Positions 8,677 through 16,998 of a stretch of DNA of 64,000 nt are shown here, in pieces. Under the pieces are notes generated by a model. That model had not been told where the DNA came from. It made no database searches and saw only the letters and a list, made by a program, of their open reading frames with translations. Origin of the DNA: RUG14300 sp964561145 (GTDB lineage: Bacteria > Bacillota > Clostridia > Christensenellales > CAG-1252); the NCBI GenBank assembly GCA_964561145.1, contig CAZLNZ010000009.1:1-64000 (forward strand), read 5' to 3'. How positions within the stretch are numbered: position 1 is the first letter of the stretch; each line of letters opens with the position of its first letter. The translations under genes were made by a program, and so were the position numbers.

Positions 8677-9462
8677 TCAGCTAAATAGCTTAACCCGTGT
8701 TTTCTTAAAAAATGCTTGTTCTGAAAAGCATATAAAGGATACCTTTTCCTCAGCTATGCCAACGTAGACCGCTTCATCGGCTATAATCCTATGCTTAATC
8801 TGTCCGTCAACAGAAAGAAATGCATAACCTTCACCATTACAAACAATACAAGTTTCGTCTGCTTTCCCCATCACAACCGGCTTTGCACTCAAAGTATGAG
8901 CACATATAGGGGTGAGTATGCTAACCTCTAAATCCGGTTTGACAATAGGTCCGCCTGCCGAAAGGTTATATGCCGTTGAACCTGTAGGTGTTGCAACGCA
9001 AATTCCGTCTCCGGAAAAGGCAAACAACTCTTCGCCGTTACAAGTAACATCTAACCTCAAAATGGATTGCCTATCACCCCTGTCAATTGTAACCTCGTTT
9101 AGAGCTAAAAACTCCTCGTTTTTATACTTAATCTTCAATAAGCTACGTCTGTCTAGGAGATAATCACCGGTGATTATTCTTTTGAAAAGAAGGTCGAAAT
9201 CGGTATTTTCATCCCCTTCGGTAAGAAAACCCACTTTCCCAGAATTAATCCCTATTATAGGTATACTCTTCTTAGCACACTCTTCAGATATGCTTAAAAT
9301 GGTACCGTCACCGCCTACAACAACCACTAAATCCGTATCCTCGCTGAAATTGCCACTGACAATAGAATACTCTATTGAGTTATTTTCAAGTGCAACTGAA
9401 ATTCTTTCAAGAATAAGCTGACTATTCTTCTTGGATTCGTTTACATATAGTGCGGTTTTCAT
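8677..9462 (-). CDS. nadK: NAD kinase
   Basis: 261 residues. Phosphorylates NAD to NADP in the cytosol. The catalytic GGDGTIL motif (about residues 50-56) and the family signature around FSGDGICVATPTGSTAYNLS (about 148-167) are intact, followed by AGGPIV. There is no Shine-Dalgarno sequence: TATAAT (9469-9474, minus strand) ends exactly 6 nt before the ATG, with TTGCTT 16 nt further upstream. The mRNA from this promoter would be leaderless. Read-through from tlyA, 78 nt upstream, is also possible. Confidence 0.95.
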   Translation of the reverse strand: MKTALYVNESKKNSQLILERISVALENNSIEYSIVSGNFSEDTDLVVVVGGDGTILSISEECAKKSIPIIGINSGKVGFLTEGDENTDFDLLFKRIITGDYLLDRRSLLKIKYKNEEFLALNEVTIDRGDRQSILRLDVTCNGEELFAFSGDGICVATPTGSTAYNLSAGGPIVKPDLEVSILTPICAHTLSAKPVVMGKADETCIVCNGEGYAFLSVDGQIKHRIIADEAVYVGIAEEKVSFICFSEQAFFKKTRVKLFS

Positions 9463-9468
9463 AGTTTA

Positions 9469-9496
9469 ATTATACATTATTTTTGCATAAAAGCAA
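9469..9496 (-). promoter_or_regulatory. Promoter giving a leaderless nadK mRNA
   Basis: Minus strand: -35 TTGCTT (9491-9496), 16-nt spacer, -10 TATAAT (9469-9474), then 6 nt to the nadK ATG. Transcription would begin at or within a base of the start codon. Confidence 0.6.
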
Positions 9497-9540
9497 GCAG
9501 ATTGCATATAATTCCTATAAAAAATTATATTGACTATTAA

Positions 9541-10251
9541 TTACTTACTTAAAAGTAGTAAATATTCAATATTTTTGTTATCAAACAAAATGGGGATTTC
9601 CGTGTGTCTCACAGGGGTCAGTCCCAATTCGATACACTTTGCTTTAACACAATCAAGGGCACGTAAGCTCAGCTTCTCACTCTTCACAATACCGGTTTTT
9701 GTAAGCCCCGCTCTCCCGACCTCAAATTGAGGTTTTACGAGTACAACTGCAAGTCCGTCCTTCTTTAGAAGCCGTTTTATTTCGGGAAGAATAAGCGTAA
9801 TTGAAATAAAACTCAAGTCTGCAGTTATAAAATCTGCAATGCCGTCCTCCAGAGGAACGCTTCTTGCGTTTGTTCTATCCATCACTACAACCCTCTTATC
9901 CGCCACAAGACTTTGAGGTAATGCACAATCACCGATATCGACAGCATAAACCAATTCACCGCCTTCCTCGAGAAGACACTGCACAAAACCACCGTTTGAA
10001 GCCCCTAAATCAATGCAAATGCCGCTTGGTTTTATATTAAAAAAAGAAATTGCCTTTTTAAGTTTCAAGCCCCCTAAGGAGCAATATCCGATAATATCGT
10101 TAACCTCGATACTATCACTGTCGCTAACCTCAAAGGATACTTTTTCTACAACTCTTCCGTTTACCTTAACTCCACCGAGCTTTATCAAATTGCTAGCCCT
10201 CGTTCTAGAAGGAGCTAGCCCCTTATCAAATAAATATGTATCAATCCTCAT
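9541..10251 (-). CDS. tlyA: TlyA-family rRNA 2'-O-methyltransferase / haemolysin-like protein
   Basis: 236 residues from the ATG at 10251 (MRIDTYLFDKG). A longer reading upstream would run 60 nt further into dxs, but family members begin at this motif and GAGG lies just upstream. An N-terminal S4 RNA-binding domain (about 1-60) is followed by an FtsJ-like SAM methyltransferase fold: CIDLGASNGGFVQCLLEEG (about 80-98), then the ADLSFIS and VLVKPQFE motifs. Family members methylate ribosomal RNA; the haemolysin name is historical. The start overlaps the end of dxs by 11 nt. Confidence 0.93.
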   Translation of the reverse strand: MRIDTYLFDKGLAPSRTRASNLIKLGGVKVNGRVVEKVSFEVSDSDSIEVNDIIGYCSLGGLKLKKAISFFNIKPSGICIDLGASNGGFVQCLLEEGGELVYAVDIGDCALPQSLVADKRVVVMDRTNARSVPLEDGIADFITADLSFISITLILPEIKRLLKKDGLAVVLVKPQFEVGRAGLTKTGIVKSEKLSLRALDCVKAKCIELGLTPVRHTEIPILFDNKNIEYLLLLSK

Positions 10252-11935
10252 CCTCTTCCTCACAAAAATCCGATTTGATCCTTTTGTATATCTCGCCCGA
10301 GGATAAACCATTATTAAAAAGAAGCTCTGAGAGGGATCCGTGTGTTATCGGAGGATTGACTCCAAAAGCATAATCAACAGGAAGAAAGGTTGAAACAAAG
10401 GAATAAAAACCGACTATGGGCTCACATTCTTCAATAGTATAAACCTTCTTATTTTGGCAAAGAGATATCATTCTATCATCAAAAATATTAGGAAACCTTA
10501 CATTTACTATGTCTATCTCAATATCGGAGTAACTCAATAGCTCCTTTGCAATAAAAGCATTTTTCAAGCATTCCGCACCCAAACACAAAAGAACCGCACA
10601 AGCATTCTTACCCTTATGTATTTCCCATTTCGGATAATCTTTATCTAAAGGCTCGAAGGAATAACTTCCCTTTGGAATACCAATTGCATATGGCTTACCG
10701 AGATTTACACCCCAAGCCAACATATCCTTATACTCCTCTTCACCGGAGGGATAAGCAACTACAAACTTGCTCGGTGCAAGTGTAGGATACAAATAAATAC
10801 CCTGATGTGTTTCACCGTCACCGGAAACTACACCCGATCTGGAAGCTATTATCCCTATAGGTAAATCGACAACTTCGGTTATCAGCTGATCATAGGCTCT
10901 TTGTAAAAATGTCGCATACACCGCTATAATCGGTTTATAACCACTTCTAGCAAGTCCGCAGGCAACGCTTACCGACAGTCCTTCAGCAATACCTACATCT
11001 ATAAATCTATCTTTAAAATCCTCTTTAATCCTTTTGAGTCCGTTACCCTCTCCCATGGCAGGTGTTATAACAACGACCTTATCATCCTTTGCCATAAGTT
11101 CGTATAAGCATTCTCCCTCTGCCTCGGAAAAGCTTTGCTCCCCACCGACAGAATGCTTACCCACGGGATCTTCCTCACTTACGGAATACCCCAATCCCTT
11201 CTTGGTTTGAACATGAACAACGATATTGCCGTCATAATCTTTGGCAAGCTTTAATGCCTTAACTAAAGCATTGACATCGTTACCATCGACACAACCAATA
11301 TAAGCTATGTCAAAATCTTTTAATATACCCGAATCTATTTGATCGGGATGGTTACATCTAAGACCTTTAAAAAGATCGCTATATCCGCCAAAGGAAGGAG
11401 AAATGGAATAACCGTTATCGTTAAAAACAATTATCTGCTTACCAAAAAGCTTGATATTATTAAACGCTTCTAAGTGATTCCCGTTAGCGAAGGCTCCGTC
11501 ACCTATTACGGTTATATTCTCGTGTTTCTCACCCGATAAGGAATCTGCAATAGAATATCCGAGTGCTTCCCCTAAGGCTGTGCCTGCATGTCCTGCAACG
11601 AGCTTGTCGTATACGCTCTCCTTAGGATTAGGAAAACCGCTTATTCCGCCATATAACCTAAGCTTTCCGAAACGATCTCGCCTATCCGTCAATATCTTAT
11701 ATGCATAACATTGATGCCCGACATCGAATAAAATCCTATCTGTCATAGGATTGAAAACTTTTAGTAACGCAACGGTAAGCTCTACTATACCGAGATTGGA
11801 AGCTAAATGTCCCCCGTTTTTCAGGGTTGTCAAAAGAATAAGTTCTCGTGTTTCCTCGCACAGCTTATTTAAAGAATCCCCTTCGAGATCGGAGATACCA
11901 TCAGGAAGCTTCAACTCGTACAGTAGCTTTGTCAT
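10241..11935 (-). CDS. dxs: 1-deoxy-D-xylulose-5-phosphate synthase, short divergent form
   Basis: 564 residues against about 620 in the family. Dxs joins pyruvate and glyceraldehyde 3-phosphate with thiamine diphosphate, the entry step of the MEP isoprenoid pathway. Recognisable: DVGHQCYAYKILTDRRDRF, the ThDP motif beginning GDGAFANGN (about 145), DVGIAE with the general base Glu318, YATFLQRAYDQ, and the transketolase C-terminal domain. Odd points: the linker of roughly 50 residues that normally follows SISP is nearly missing, GIAEQH has become GIAEGL, and DRAG has become SRSG. It sits at the expected locus after xseB (TAATG overlap), but the usual ispA between them is absent. Catalysis of the standard reaction is likely but not certain. 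Confidence 0.82.
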   Translation of the reverse strand: MTKLLYELKLPDGISDLEGDSLNKLCEETRELILLTTLKNGGHLASNLGIVELTVALLKVFNPMTDRILFDVGHQCYAYKILTDRRDRFGKLRLYGGISGFPNPKESVYDKLVAGHAGTALGEALGYSIADSLSGEKHENITVIGDGAFANGNHLEAFNNIKLFGKQIIVFNDNGYSISPSFGGYSDLFKGLRCNHPDQIDSGILKDFDIAYIGCVDGNDVNALVKALKLAKDYDGNIVVHVQTKKGLGYSVSEEDPVGKHSVGGEQSFSEAEGECLYELMAKDDKVVVITPAMGEGNGLKRIKEDFKDRFIDVGIAEGLSVSVACGLARSGYKPIIAVYATFLQRAYDQLITEVVDLPIGIIASRSGVVSGDGETHQGIYLYPTLAPSKFVVAYPSGEEEYKDMLAWGVNLGKPYAIGIPKGSYSFEPLDKDYPKWEIHKGKNACAVLLCLGAECLKNAFIAKELLSYSDIEIDIVNVRFPNIFDDRMISLCQNKKVYTIEECEPIVGFYSFVSTFLPVDYAFGVNPPITHGSLSELLFNNGLSSGEIYKRIKSDFCEEEDED

Positions 11936-12156
11936 TATTCTCCCTCGTTCAAATCCAGCTTTTCTTCTTGAATGCCGTCAAGTTCCTGTTTCAATAAAGC
12001 AAGCTTACCCTTGGCTTCATTGAGTGCATTAAGGCATTCCTTTCCCAAGGCTATTCCCTTGTTAAACAAAGTCAACCCCTCATCAATGGTTGTTGAAGGA
12101 TCGTCTAGTTTTGCAACGGTTTTCTCTAACTCTTTTAATAATTGTTCAAATTCCAT
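11935..12156 (-). CDS. xseB: Exodeoxyribonuclease VII small subunit
   Basis: 73 residues, all helical. It binds XseA to form exonuclease VII, which degrades single-stranded DNA to oligonucleotides. FEQLLKELEKTVAKLDDPST followed by the second helix (about residues 25-60, GLTLFNKGIAL) is the family pattern. It starts 2 nt after the xseA stop, and its TAA overlaps the dxs ATG by 1 nt. Confidence 0.93.
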   Translation of the reverse strand: MEFEQLLKELEKTVAKLDDPSTTIDEGLTLFNKGIALGKECLNALNEAKGKLALLKQELDGIQEEKLDLNEGE

Positions 12157-12158
12157 AA

Positions 12159-13352
12159 CTATTCTCCTTTAGAATTAAGGGATTTTGAAATAACGTCAAC
12201 CTCAAGACTTCCCTCAAAGCCAACTATAGATAGTTTATCTCCTACCTCGATCTGTGAAAAAGATACACTTTTTCCACCCCTGCCGAGTCTATAATATCCG
12301 TTTTTCAAAAGTTTGACAGGGTTATTTGCCTCTAAGCTAGTCAGCAGTTTGTCCACTTGCTGTTCCTTATTGCGGATTAAGCTTAGAGAAGAAGTATCAA
12401 GCTTATGAAGAGATAAAATCACTTGTGAACGAGCCTTGTCGAATTTTCTAAGTGCTTTATCCGATAAGGCATTAAAAGCATGTTTGGCTTTGTTTGAGGC
12501 TTCTCGCTCAAGGGCTATAAGCCTGTTATAGCTCTTATAAAGCTCAGCTACAATGTTTTCCTTGATCAGTTCCACGTCATATGCCACAAGTTCTCCTGCC
12601 GCTGTAGGAGTTGCCGCCCTACAGTCTGCAACAAAATCGGATATTGAAAAATCGGTTTCGTGCCCGACTGCCGATATTATAGGAGTGTTCATTGCATAGA
12701 TAACCCTTGCAAGTTCCTCATCGTTGAAGGGCATCAAATCCTCAAAAGATCCTCCGCCACGGGCTAATATTATACAGTCGTAGCCAAGTTCATCGACAAT
12801 ACGCAAAGCCTGACTCATCTCTCGAGCAGCATATTCCCCTTGCACTCTGACATCATACACACATATATCAATAACTTGATTCTTATTTCTTACAGTTCTT
12901 ACGATATCTCTTATTACCGCACCGGTTTTGCTGGTTACGACACACACTCTTTTAGGAAAACGAGGAATTGGCTTTTTATGCTCGTTCGCAAATAAACCCT
13001 CCTCCAAAAGCTTTTGTTTAAGCTTCTCTAGCATTATATGTAATGCTCCCTTTCCAACCGGCTGTATAGAGTCAACTCTCAAGGACAATCTTCCGCTCTT
13101 GCCGTAATAATCAACGCTTCCGGTTGCTATAACCGATTCCCCTTCTCTTTGGGGATTATAAGTCTTCTTTGCATAGAAGCAAGTACAGGCAATTGCACCA
13201 TCCTTGTCTTTTAGGGTAAAATATGCATGCGGACCGGAGTACTTAAAGGAAGAAATCTCCCCGAATACCGCTATCTGCTTTAAGGCACGGTTTTCAGAGA
13301 GAGTTGAATAAATAATCGTATTAAGCTGTGATACAGAAATGGGTTCACTCAT
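12159..13352 (-). CDS. xseA: Exodeoxyribonuclease VII large subunit
   Basis: 397 residues. The catalytic subunit of exonuclease VII. N-terminal OB fold (about 1-100, with GEISSFKYSGPHAYFTLKD), then the catalytic domain with VVTSKTGAVIRDI, DCIILARGGGSFEDLMPFND and ISAVGHETDFSISDFVADCRA, then a helical C-terminal region. Length is slightly short of E. coli (456) but normal for Firmicutes. The ATG overlaps the nusB stop by 4 nt. Confidence 0.95.
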   Translation of the reverse strand: MSEPISVSQLNTIIYSTLSENRALKQIAVFGEISSFKYSGPHAYFTLKDKDGAIACTCFYAKKTYNPQREGESVIATGSVDYYGKSGRLSLRVDSIQPVGKGALHIMLEKLKQKLLEEGLFANEHKKPIPRFPKRVCVVTSKTGAVIRDIVRTVRNKNQVIDICVYDVRVQGEYAAREMSQALRIVDELGYDCIILARGGGSFEDLMPFNDEELARVIYAMNTPIISAVGHETDFSISDFVADCRAATPTAAGELVAYDVELIKENIVAELYKSYNRLIALEREASNKAKHAFNALSDKALRKFDKARSQVILSLHKLDTSSLSLIRNKEQQVDKLLTSLEANNPVKLLKNGYYRLGRGGKSVSFSQIEVGDKLSIVGFEGSLEVDVISKSLNSKGE

Positions 13353-13741
13353 CTGCTTCTATTAATGGAGGCTAGAACTCCGTTTACAAAGCCGCTACTC
13401 TTTTGTCCGCCATATTCCTTGCTAAGGTTAACCGCCTCATTGATAGCCACGGCAACAGGCACATTGCCTTCTAAAAGTTCGTAACTTCCTAACAAAAGTG
13501 CAGCATAATCTGAAGTATTGAGCCTGTCCGGAGAGGTATAATCCTTTGCATATTTCATTATTGTTTCAGTTAACCGATCAAAGGAACCGATAACACCCTC
13601 TACAACCGATTGCAAATATTCCTTGTCCTCCTCACTACTTTGAACGGAAAGAAACATTTGCAAAGTACGTTGATTAAGCTGTTTTGTGAAAATATACTCG
13701 AAAATCAATTTATAAGCCGCTTCTCTTGCATCCCTTCTCAT
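13349..13741 (-). CDS. nusB: Transcription antitermination factor NusB
   Basis: 130 residues, an all-helical RNA-binding protein that, with NusE (S10), binds boxA of rRNA operons. The N-terminal RRDAREAAYKLIFEYIF and the C-terminal VAINEAVNLSKEYGGQKSSGFVNGVL are diagnostic. It overlaps both neighbours by 4 nt (asp23 upstream, xseA downstream), so the block is one translationally coupled operon. Confidence 0.95.
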   Translation of the reverse strand: MRRDAREAAYKLIFEYIFTKQLNQRTLQMFLSVQSSEEDKEYLQSVVEGVIGSFDRLTETIMKYAKDYTSPDRLNTSDYAALLLGSYELLEGNVPVAVAINEAVNLSKEYGGQKSSGFVNGVLASINRSR

Positions 13742-14067
13742 TTGAATACCACTCCTATTACATTTACATTGATTGATTTTACCCTATAGGGAGTTGAAGC
13801 TTCAACCTTTGCCTTTACGGTGGTTTGAATCTCATAAGCCAAATCGGGTACTTTGTATCCGTAATATGCCTTAACGTTTATGTTAATGATAACCTCCATA
13901 CTATGCGTTACAGTTACCTGTACGCTATTGTTTTGAGATCTGAAAACCTTTCCGGTAAATGTTGCACCGGAATCAAGACTCAAGTCCGCTACTCCGCTTA
14001 TTTGCGAAACCGTGGCGGTTGTTATAGAGGCTATGATATTTTCATATCTTTCGCTATCGAATGCCAT
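13738..14067 (-). CDS. Asp23/Gls24 family envelope stress protein
   Basis: 109 residues. Asp23-family proteins form membrane-associated cytoplasmic scaffolds or respond to envelope stress. The pattern MAFDSERYENIIASITTATV, the central GVADL and the C-terminal VKSINVNVIGVVF fits the family. This small form regularly precedes nusB in clostridia. It is the first gene of the operon, with AGGAG before the ATG and a clear promoter upstream. Confidence 0.9.
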   Translation of the reverse strand: MAFDSERYENIIASITTATVSQISGVADLSLDSGATFTGKVFRSQNNSVQVTVTHSMEVIININVKAYYGYKVPDLAYEIQTTVKAKVEASTPYRVKSINVNVIGVVFK

Positions 14068-14105
14068 AAATGTCTCCTAATCTAGTAATATACTTAATTT
14101 CTAAT

Positions 14106-14134
14106 ATTATATCATGACGAAGAAAATTAAGCAA
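14106..14134 (-). promoter_or_regulatory. Sigma-A-type promoter of the asp23-nusB-xseA-xseB-dxs-tlyA operon
   Basis: Minus strand: -35 TTGCTT (14129-14134), 17-nt spacer, -10 TATAAT (14106-14111) with an upstream TGA giving an extended -10. The start of transcription would lie about 30 nt before the asp23 ATG. Confidence 0.75.
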
Positions 14135-14200
14135 GAGCCTAAACTATATTTCACCGGATTTATTAAATAGGCTAAATATAGAATATCGTTAAGAAATAAT

Positions 14201-14243
14201 AAAAAGGTCGACAAACAAAGATTGTTTTAATGTTGCCGACCTT
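14201..14243 (-). terminator. Intrinsic terminator after the ABC exporter operon
   Basis: AAGGTCG (14204-14210) pairs with CGACCTT (14237-14243), and the stem extends inward by a few further pairs. A run of five T residues follows on the minus strand, 40 nt past the permease stop. It separates the exporter from asp23. Confidence 0.75.
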
Positions 14244-14281
14244 ATTGGTATTATCTACTGTTTCAATGTTCCGGTCATGTT

Positions 14282-16087
14282 TTATAGCGGTAAATCCTTC
14301 TTTGTAAATATCACAGAGCCTACCATATAGCCGACAACTCCAAGTGCTGCAAGAATAGCAAATTTCCAAATAAAAACACTCGTCCCGTCCATTATTGAAA
14401 TTACGTCAAACAATGAAATAATCGTTGCATAATTGAAATTGTTCAATGCATTAAGCCTAACAACAGAAGGGATAACAGGGCTTCCGAATAAGCCCAACAT
14501 TGCGGCAACCAATGCGAAAATGCTAAGTCCTCCACCCAGCGACATCGAATGTTTGCTTCTGTCAAATAGACAAGAGGTGAAGAAACAAAGTCCCGAAAGC
14601 GCAAAGAGTACAAGAAAGGCTCCTACATTCAACAATATTAAATTCTTGTAGGTTAATGCAACCTCTTCCGTAATCGATGCAAGACATATGCAGCTAGTTA
14701 CAGTTGTACAGCAGAACATACAAAGAAGCGAACCGAATAGAAATACCGCTTGAGTAAATACAACAGTGCCTCTCTTGGTAGAGGTGGAAAGTACGTATGC
14801 CATGGAACCGCTATCGACTTGACCTGCAATAAGATTGTTAGATACCATTATCATATAAATAATCGGAAGAAGCAATCCTGCAAGTTTATAGAAAATAGAA
14901 CCGACCACCAGTGTATACAAATCCATTTGTCCTATTTCTTCCATTGCATCCGCTACGGCATCGGGTAAGGTCGTCAAAAAGCTTGAGGAAATATCGCTGC
15001 GAAGCTCATTCATTTTTGCAATAACGGTACTTTGATATTCTTCATTTGTAAGTTTACCTTCAATGAAGTCCTCCTTTAAAGAAACTAACTCGTATTTCAA
15101 TCTTCCTTGATAAGTTACTATTGCGGTTTTCGACATATGTTTAATCGAATCGTAAGTATACCCGAAGGTCTCATACTTCTCTTTGCTAACTCCGTATGCG
15201 GAAAGTGCATTGATAAGTGCTTCTTGATTTTCCGATTTAACCATATTACCGGCAATGAATATCGCAGAACAATCAGCACATCTATCGCAACGATACTCGA
15301 CACGATCTTCAGATGAACAGTAATCGATAAGATCTCCTGTTGCGATATGCTCGAGTAGTGACAGTATATCGTAGTCTTCCGGAACATTTTCGCCACTCTC
15401 TATATAAAAATCATTAAACATACCGTTTGGATTAAGAACGTACATAACGCTTCCCAATATTTCCTGTGCCTCCAAAGACTCCTCTTTATACCCTAATGTT
15501 GCAGCACCCTCTAAAACATAAGATTGTAAATCCTTACAAGCAAATGTATAAGCGGTTACGGCAGCACCTTCTTGCGTTGCGGGAGATTGATCGTTCCAAT
15601 CATCCAATGCCAGTGAATAATCGGAAAGATTTTCATAGTTATCTTTTGACGGCATAGCACCTTGCCAATTTAAAATAAGAGCCCTGTACTCATTTCCTGC
15701 GGAAGTCTTCATTTCCGGTTCTGCCTTTTGCCAAATATTCATTGCATAGGTATATGTAGTCAAGTTTTCATAATTATCCGAAGAAGGCATTTTACTTAGC
15801 CAATAAAGATAGGAAAAAGTATCTGTCGCATTTTCGGAGAATAATGTATCGAATTTTTCCATGCCGTTCAATGAGTTATCATAAGAGGATAATGCACGAC
15901 TATGTAATTGTGCATCAACCTCTTTTGTTATTATAGTATCTTGAATTGAATTTTTAACAGTCCCGATATTACCGTTGCCCGAGATCAGCATAACGCAAGC
16001 AAGCATAAAGCAAGTAGCAAAAGTAATGATTATCCACATCGTTCCGTTTGCCTTACAAGACTGTTTAAATAAAGCTTTGCTGAACAT
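14282..16087 (-). CDS. ABC-2 type exporter permease with a large extracytoplasmic domain
   Basis: 601 residues. One N-terminal membrane helix (about 15-36), a long extracytoplasmic part (about 40-395), then about five helices in the C-terminal third. This is the topology of ABC-2 permeases encoded beside paired ATPases. The outer domain holds two copies of a roughly 45-residue unit with the shared core MPSxDNYENL (about residues 100-109 and 145-154), and a cysteine cluster (C257, C267, C270, C273) that could bind metal or form disulfides. AAAGGAG lies 9 nt before the ATG. The exported substrate is unknown; a toxic compound or peptide is the usual guess for a TetR-controlled exporter. Confidence 0.85.
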   Translation of the reverse strand: MFSKALFKQSCKANGTMWIIITFATCFMLACVMLISGNGNIGTVKNSIQDTIITKEVDAQLHSRALSSYDNSLNGMEKFDTLFSENATDTFSYLYWLSKMPSSDNYENLTTYTYAMNIWQKAEPEMKTSAGNEYRALILNWQGAMPSKDNYENLSDYSLALDDWNDQSPATQEGAAVTAYTFACKDLQSYVLEGAATLGYKEESLEAQEILGSVMYVLNPNGMFNDFYIESGENVPEDYDILSLLEHIATGDLIDYCSSEDRVEYRCDRCADCSAIFIAGNMVKSENQEALINALSAYGVSKEKYETFGYTYDSIKHMSKTAIVTYQGRLKYELVSLKEDFIEGKLTNEEYQSTVIAKMNELRSDISSSFLTTLPDAVADAMEEIGQMDLYTLVVGSIFYKLAGLLLPIIYMIMVSNNLIAGQVDSGSMAYVLSTSTKRGTVVFTQAVFLFGSLLCMFCCTTVTSCICLASITEEVALTYKNLILLNVGAFLVLFALSGLCFFTSCLFDRSKHSMSLGGGLSIFALVAAMLGLFGSPVIPSVVRLNALNNFNYATIISLFDVISIMDGTSVFIWKFAILAALGVVGYMVGSVIFTKKDLPL

Positions 16088-16089
16088 AA

Positions 16090-16998
16090 TTAATTACTCC
16101 TTTGTTTATAATCTGAAAACAATATTTTTTTAAAGTGCATTTCAAGGGTATATGGCAATTCCGTTATAAATCTCACATCGTAATTGCACAATACGCCCAA
16201 AAGCCCTGCAGTGTTTTGGGCTTGAATTCTTATTGTGACTTGATTATACTGCTCCTGCAGACGTACTATTTGATAGTCTTCATTCAGAAAACTTTCATAA
16301 TCCTGCGATGAACGGAATTCTATTTTAAAATCCCTGATCGGTCGATTGCGGATTACATTCATATCACAAACATCTATTATTCGACCATCGCTAATAAGAG
16401 CAACTCTGTCACATGTTTTTTCCAGTTCGTCAAAACTATGACTACTCATAAAAACCGTCTTACCCTTTTTGTGTTCTTCTTGAATTATGTCCAGAAACGT
16501 CGCACGCATAAGCGGGTCGAGTCCGGTTGTAGGTTCGTCTAGAATTATAATGGGGGCATCGTTCATTAGTGCAGCGACCAATGCTGTTTTTTGCTTCATT
16601 CCTTTACTCATTCGTTTTAGGTTGGCACGCGGGTCTAACTGTAATCTTTCAATCAATTCGTTTGCGTAAGACATATCTTTTAAGCCGAGGAAATCCGCTT
16701 GACATTTCAAGAAATCTATGCCGGTTTTCAAATCTGGAAAAGCTATTTCCCCCGGAACATATCCTATATCTTTCACTATTTCACTTGAATGCTCCCAGGA
16801 CGACAGACCTTTCACGTATACCGCACCTTTGGTCGGTTTCAAAAAGCCCATAAGGTTTCGAATAGTTGTTGTTTTTCCGCTTCCGTTAGTACCAACATAT
16901 CCGACCATCTCACCTTCCTTGATATCCAATTCAAGGTCGAATATGCCGCGTGCATTGCCGTAATCTTTTGTCAACCCCTTTGCTTCTATAATACTCAC
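16090..16998 (-). CDS. ABC exporter ATP-binding protein
   Basis: 302 residues. Walker A GTNGSGKTTTI (about 36-46), signature MSKGMKQK (about 135-142), Walker B IIILDEPTTGLDP, and the switch His in SSHSFDEL. A C-terminal extension of about 85 residues follows, as in drug and antibiotic exporters. It follows the other ATPase with a 4-nt overlap and precedes the permease by 2 nt. The two ATPases are paralogous and probably pair as a heterodimer under the single permease. Confidence 0.93.
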   Translation of the reverse strand: MSIIEAKGLTKDYGNARGIFDLELDIKEGEMVGYVGTNGSGKTTTIRNLMGFLKPTKGAVYVKGLSSWEHSSEIVKDIGYVPGEIAFPDLKTGIDFLKCQADFLGLKDMSYANELIERLQLDPRANLKRMSKGMKQKTALVAALMNDAPIIILDEPTTGLDPLMRATFLDIIQEEHKKGKTVFMSSHSFDELEKTCDRVALISDGRIIDVCDMNVIRNRPIRDFKIEFRSSQDYESFLNEDYQIVRLQEQYNQVTIRIQAQNTAGLLGVLCNYDVRFITELPYTLEMHFKKILFSDYKQRSN

